Source: Zanthoxylum bungeanum (lineage: Eukaryota > Streptophyta > Magnoliopsida > Sapindales > Rutaceae). From it: a DNA stretch of 64,000 bases. Positions 60,697-64,000 of the stretch are shown here, piece by piece. Every line of letters begins with the position of its first letter. The stretch's first letter is position 1. A program made the translations under genes and the position numbers. The stretch is taken from contig SKCR01026763.1 of the NCBI GenBank assembly GCA_019454045.1, positions 17,769 through 81,768 of the forward strand, in the 5' to 3' direction. The notes below the pieces were generated by a model. The model searched no databases and was not told the DNA's origin. It was given only the letters and a program-made list of their open reading frames with translations.

Positions 60697-61765
60697 TGTA
60701 GACACTTGCATTATAGAATCCGAATGGACGGTAGTGCGGTCTGTACTTGGGATACAACTCCACGTACCACTTGGGGAAGCATTCTCGCGTGTGTTTATTG
60801 CATTATGGATGCCACTTTCGCCATTTCATTCGAACGTGTTCCCGAACGCTACTCGAACGCTTGTATTCTGCGTCGCCCCCGTTCGAACGTGTTTCCGAAC
60901 GCAACACGAACGCGGGCATTCTGGACAGGTTCCTCTATCATGTCTTAGGCATTTTTTGTGTTTAATTCCGTTATTTATTTTCTATGTGTTGTTTCTTTAT
61001 TTATGTATTGTTAATCTAATGTGCATGGGCTAACTAGGGTGGATTAAAGGTCCTCTATTCGAGGGAAATACCTAAAGGCTACCTTTACCACGATGTTTTG
61101 CCGCACGGACGAGGTACACTTGATTGAATGTGAAATGTGTTCAATCGGGCATACAAGGTCCCATATTATTTATTTGTTTATTCATGCATTGATAATTTAA
61201 TGCGCATGGCTAACTAGGGTGAATTAAAGGTCCTCTATTCGAGGGAAATGCCTAAAGGCTACCTTTACCACGATGTTTTGCCGCGCCGGACGAAGTAGAC
61301 TCGATTGGATGTGAAATGTGTTCAATCGGGCATACAAGGTCCCATATTATTTATTTGTTTATTCATGCATTGATGATTTAGTGCGCATGGGTTAATCATA
61401 TTGGATTAAAGGTCCTCTATTTGAGGGAAACGCCCAAAGGCTACCTTTACCATAGTTTTGTCGCGCCATTCTTCTGTCCATCTTGTCATTTACCCTTTTT
61501 TGGAAGCTATGTTTTCATTTTTCACTTTACATTCATGTTGCGTTAGTGTTTGAGTGTTACCTTTTGCGGTATATCGGATGGAAACCCATACATAAATTCC
61601 GTAGCCGAATCCGAATGGACGGTAGTGTGGTCTGTACTTGGGATACAACTCTACGTACTACTCGAGAAGCATTCACGCATGTATTCGTGTCCTTTTTTAG
61701 ATACCACTTTGGTAATCTCGTTCAAACGTATTTCCGAACGCCGCACGAACGTATACATTCTACCC
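60697..61765 (+). repeat. Tat/Retand-type LTR-derived segment with internal duplication
   Basis: Starts TGTAGACACTTGCATT, the same as the LTR start at 62410, then jumps to a module (GAATCCGAATGGACGGTAGT) that recurs at 61598. The two copies, about 150 bp each, enclose the 180-bp tandem repeat. The module is related to parts of the LTRs of G at 39010 (plus) and 53460 (minus). CGAACG-rich words follow each copy. Translated frames over it have no recognised domain. Confidence 0.6.
60985..61475 (+). repeat. 180-bp tandem repeat, about 2.5 copies
   Basis: Units start at 61031, 61211 and 61392 (spacing 180 and 181), with a partial unit before the first. Shared words include GGTCCTCTATTCGAGGGAAA, AGGCTACCTTTACCA and GTTCAATCGGGCATACAAGG. 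Units are highly similar, so the array is young. Confidence 0.92.
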
Positions 61766-62285
61766 CGGGAACAATACCCACAATTCAACTCGGGAACAAG
61801 ACCCACAACTCAATTCGGGAACAAGACCCACAAACTCAATCGGGAATAAGACACTCAGCTCAAATCGGGAACAAGACCCTTAGCTCAAATCTGGAATAAG
61901 ACTCACAATTCAAATCGGGATAAAGACCCACAACTCAGTTCGGGAACAAGACCCTCAACTCAATTCGGGAACACGACCCACTCGGTGGTTCGAGAACAAG
62001 ACCCAGGGGTCACAGCGCCTCACCATCAATCTCAAATCAATTTGGGAACAAGACCCACAATTCAACTCAGGAACAAGACCCACAACTCAATTCAGGAACA
62101 AGACCCACAACTCAGTTCGGGAACAAGACCCACTCGGTGGTTCGGGAACAAGACCCAGGGGTCACAACGCCTCGCCATCAATCTCAACTCAAGTAACGGT
62201 TCGGGAATGAACTATCTATCATCAATTAACGGTTTGGGAATGAACCAGGGTTCAAGTACCTCGCCATCATCAACTCAAATTAAAG
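61766..62285 (+). repeat. 25-bp tandem repeat (GGGAACAAGACCCACAACTC...) with higher-order structure
   Basis: At least nine consecutive exact-length 25-bp units run from 61766 to 61990, then a longer 52-bp variant, four more 25-bp units (62043-62142), and a second long variant. Long units at 61991 and 62143 share ACCCAGGGGTCACA and CGCCTCRCCATCAATCTCAA, and each follows a unit ending ACTCGGTGGTT, so a multi-unit block has been duplicated. It lies just before a PPT. Confidence 0.95.
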
Positions 62286-62395
62286 CCTCTCAGAACAACC
62301 GGTAAGTTCGGCAACAGCTGGCAAGCCAGGTAAGTAAAAAATGCATGCATGACTTTGATAAAATTGTCACTGTCACACACTGCACAAGTCCCATC

Positions 62396-62409
62396 AAAGT
62401 GGGGGCGAC
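62396..62409 (+). other. Polypurine tract of a Tat/Retand-like element
   Basis: AAAGTGGGGGCGAC sits directly before the LTR start TGTAGACAC, the arrangement known for this Gypsy group. Confidence 0.75.
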
Positions 62410-63130
62410 TGTAGACACTTGCATTTTTGAATGAAAGCACAATGATGAGCCCCGTATGGAGGCACTACCCGATAAGTTACGCAAGTCGCGGGAAACGGAC
62501 GTCGGAAGGGAAAGTTCAAGAAATAAATACATCAACAAATTTAACTCGCTAATTGGCATCGGATTCGCCCGATTAATCTCCGTTTTAAAATATTAAGCCT
62601 CGGCCCAAAACCCCTGCACCCATCCAAAGCCCATTTCGCAAAAGCCCAATCCAAAAAAATTAAAACATTTAAAACACATGTCACAAATTAAATTAAATCC
62701 AATTAAATTAAATCAAATCCAATTAAAATCAAAACAAATCTCATTCCTAAATTAAATAAATCTCTTTCCTAAACTAAATAAATCACCTCCCAGATCAAAG
62801 ATATTCCCCACCAAAAATACACAAATTCTATCCTAAATAATTTTATTAAATATACCCCCACCAAAATTACATGATTTATTTCCCTTAATAACTTAATGTA
62901 TCCCTTTATTACTTGATTCATTTCCTTCTTGAAAACCCATGTACAAGGAAACCCTAATACACCATTATAAAAATATGACATATCCCAAACCCTTCCCCCT
63001 TGGCTTCTCACTTCTCTCTTCACCCTCTCTAGACACTCACTCCTCTCTCCTTCACTCGGCAACTCTCTAAAAAACAAACCCTAAATACTAAAAAACAAAA
63101 ACCAGTAAATACCTAAAGTAACCCAATTAA
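62410..63130 (+). repeat. Tat/Retand-like 3' LTR, partial
   Basis: Starts TGTAGACACTTGCATTTTTG. Further on comes a run rich in CTCTCT and CCAAAAATACAC words. The right end is not defined; the sequence merges with the leader of the next element near 63100-63200. A minus-strand frame of 102 codons (62769-63077) has no recognised domain. Confidence 0.6.
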
Positions 63131-63323
63131 CTATATTCCTATGTTAATATGGCTCAAGCTGACGGATTTTAAAGCTTCTGATTCTTCTCATGTAGTGTCT
63201 GAGAACCTGAAACACAAGAAAACAAAAATAATAAGTAAAAACAAATTAAACACAAGTAAGAGTATCTAACCCTAAAATTAATAGTCAAAGATAAATAAGT
63301 CCCCGACAACGGCGCTAAAAACT
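63131..63323 (-). mobile_element. Athila/Tat element H: leader and PBS
   Basis: The reverse complement of 63301-63318 reads TAGCGCCGTTGTCGGGGA, one base from the tRNA-Asp type PBS TGGCGCCGTTGTCGGGGA. It lies a few bases inside the LTR edge at 63324. Confidence 0.7.
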
Positions 63324-64000
63324 TGATCGGTGGTAAACACACACACGTTACGCAAGCGCACGTATCGCTTAAGTAGTATAAAATGTATCGATCCCAAGAG
63401 GACTTAATACCTAAGCTATTAATTTATGAAGCTAAATGTCTACGAGTATCTAATTGATTGATTTTTGGTTGGATGGTTATTTTAAACTAAAGACAAGTAA
63501 TTAAAACAAAACAAATGTAGATTTTAAGTTTTAAAACTTTGATATGAAAATATCCAGGGTTGTGAATCCTTCCAATATCTTTTAAAGATAAAGTGATTAT
63601 CTCATATTTGTGCAATATATGGGTTTATTAACCTGGAACACGAAGTTATGCAAAAGCCTCTTCTGATGGTCAGATGTAAATACCCAAAGTAACTCAATTA
63701 ACTGTATTCCTATGTTAATTAAGAAACTCTGAATTCATTAAGATTAAGTTCCAATTATGGCTACCCCCGCCCGACAGGTATATTCATATCCTGTAAGGAA
63801 ATCTACCTAAGAGACATTTACCCCAAGGTGAGATCGTGAGCTATTGAGTCTATGGCTAAAACCTAAAATATATTTTCCAAGTTCATTTTAAGTTTACCAA
63901 ATCAATCTTATTAATGGACAGTTAACAAGAAACATTAAGCTTAAAACTCAATAAATAAACCAATATACTACCCAAAACATAAAATAACCACTTATAAAAA
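63324..64000 (-). repeat. Element H: 5' LTR, cut by the window edge
   Basis: Homologous in reverse to the solo LTR at 35510-37335, including GCGCACGTATCGCTTAAGTA, GTATCGATCCCAAGAGGACT and ATTAAGCTTAAAACTCAATA-like words. By comparison about 1.1 kb should lie beyond the window. Confidence 0.8.

Noticed and set aside
60575..61033. 152-codon plus-strand frame as one protein
   Set aside because: Beyond about codon 41 it runs through the Gypsy LTR module and CGAACG repeats, also open in other frames.
61985..62305. 106-codon glutamine/asparagine-rich frame
   Set aside because: It is translated 25-bp tandem repeat; unit length is not a multiple of three, so the frame rotates.

Overview
This is plant nuclear DNA, most likely from a eudicot with a repeat-rich genome; the species cannot be told from the sequence. 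The evidence is one gene with GT-AG introns encoding a plant-type fatty acyl-CoA reductase, surrounded by nested, decayed LTR retrotransposons (Copia, Athila/Tat-type Gypsy), solo LTRs, a CACTA element and small MITEs. There are no bacterial genes, no CRISPR array and no RNA gene that I can support.

Layout. 1-1665: Gypsy-type LTR debris. 1671-4975: a broken Copia element (C) on the plus strand, with an LTR fragment fused to gag zinc-knuckle, protease, integrase and reverse-transcriptase remnants. 5560-10570: the only apparently functional host gene, a 10-exon fatty acyl-CoA reductase (FAR) on the minus strand with a predicted 492-residue product. A MULE-type MITE lies in its upstream region (11093-11273). 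11888-29177: a three-level nest. An Athila-like Gypsy element (D, minus) has in its 5' LTR a 12.2-kb Copia element (A, plus, 16661-28887), and A has in its pol a solo LTR (22393-24935). D also carries a small hAT-like element in its gag (15002-15449). 29178-31204: AT-rich non-coding DNA. 31331-33888: a second solo LTR of the same family as the one inside A. 35510-37335: a Tat/Athila-type solo LTR inserted in a degenerate tandem repeat. 37364-54223: a decayed Tat/Retand-like Gypsy element (G, minus) split by a 12-kb Copia element (B, minus, 40831-52789), which itself holds a 5'-truncated SIRE-like fragment (about 45610-47568). 54224-56220: degenerate tandem repeats, probably of LTR origin. 56546-58076: a non-autonomous CACTA element full of short palindromes. 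58077-60574: AT-rich DNA and a Copia-like LTR remnant. 60697-63130: a Tat/Retand-type 3' region with a 180-bp tandem repeat and an exact 25-bp tandem repeat ahead of a polypurine tract and LTR start. 63302-64000: PBS and LTR of an Athila/Tat element running off the right edge.

Four insertions show perfect 5-bp target-site duplications read directly from the sequence (TTTCT, CATGT, CGTTC, ACTAC). The CACTA element shows a 3-bp TAA duplication.

The most unusual signal is the pair of related Copia elements A and B. Their LTR pairs are still similar (roughly 5% and 3% different by eye over the first ~370 bp), yet their pol regions are riddled with stops. Most of gag is replaced by a conserved ~2-kb leader with clustered TGGGCC motifs, a repeated TTGGCCAAAGTCAA word and an open antisense frame of 67 codons in both copies. 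This suggests a defective family moved in trans. The second notable signal is the set of tandem repeats embedded in Tat-type elements, which look like early-stage satellites.
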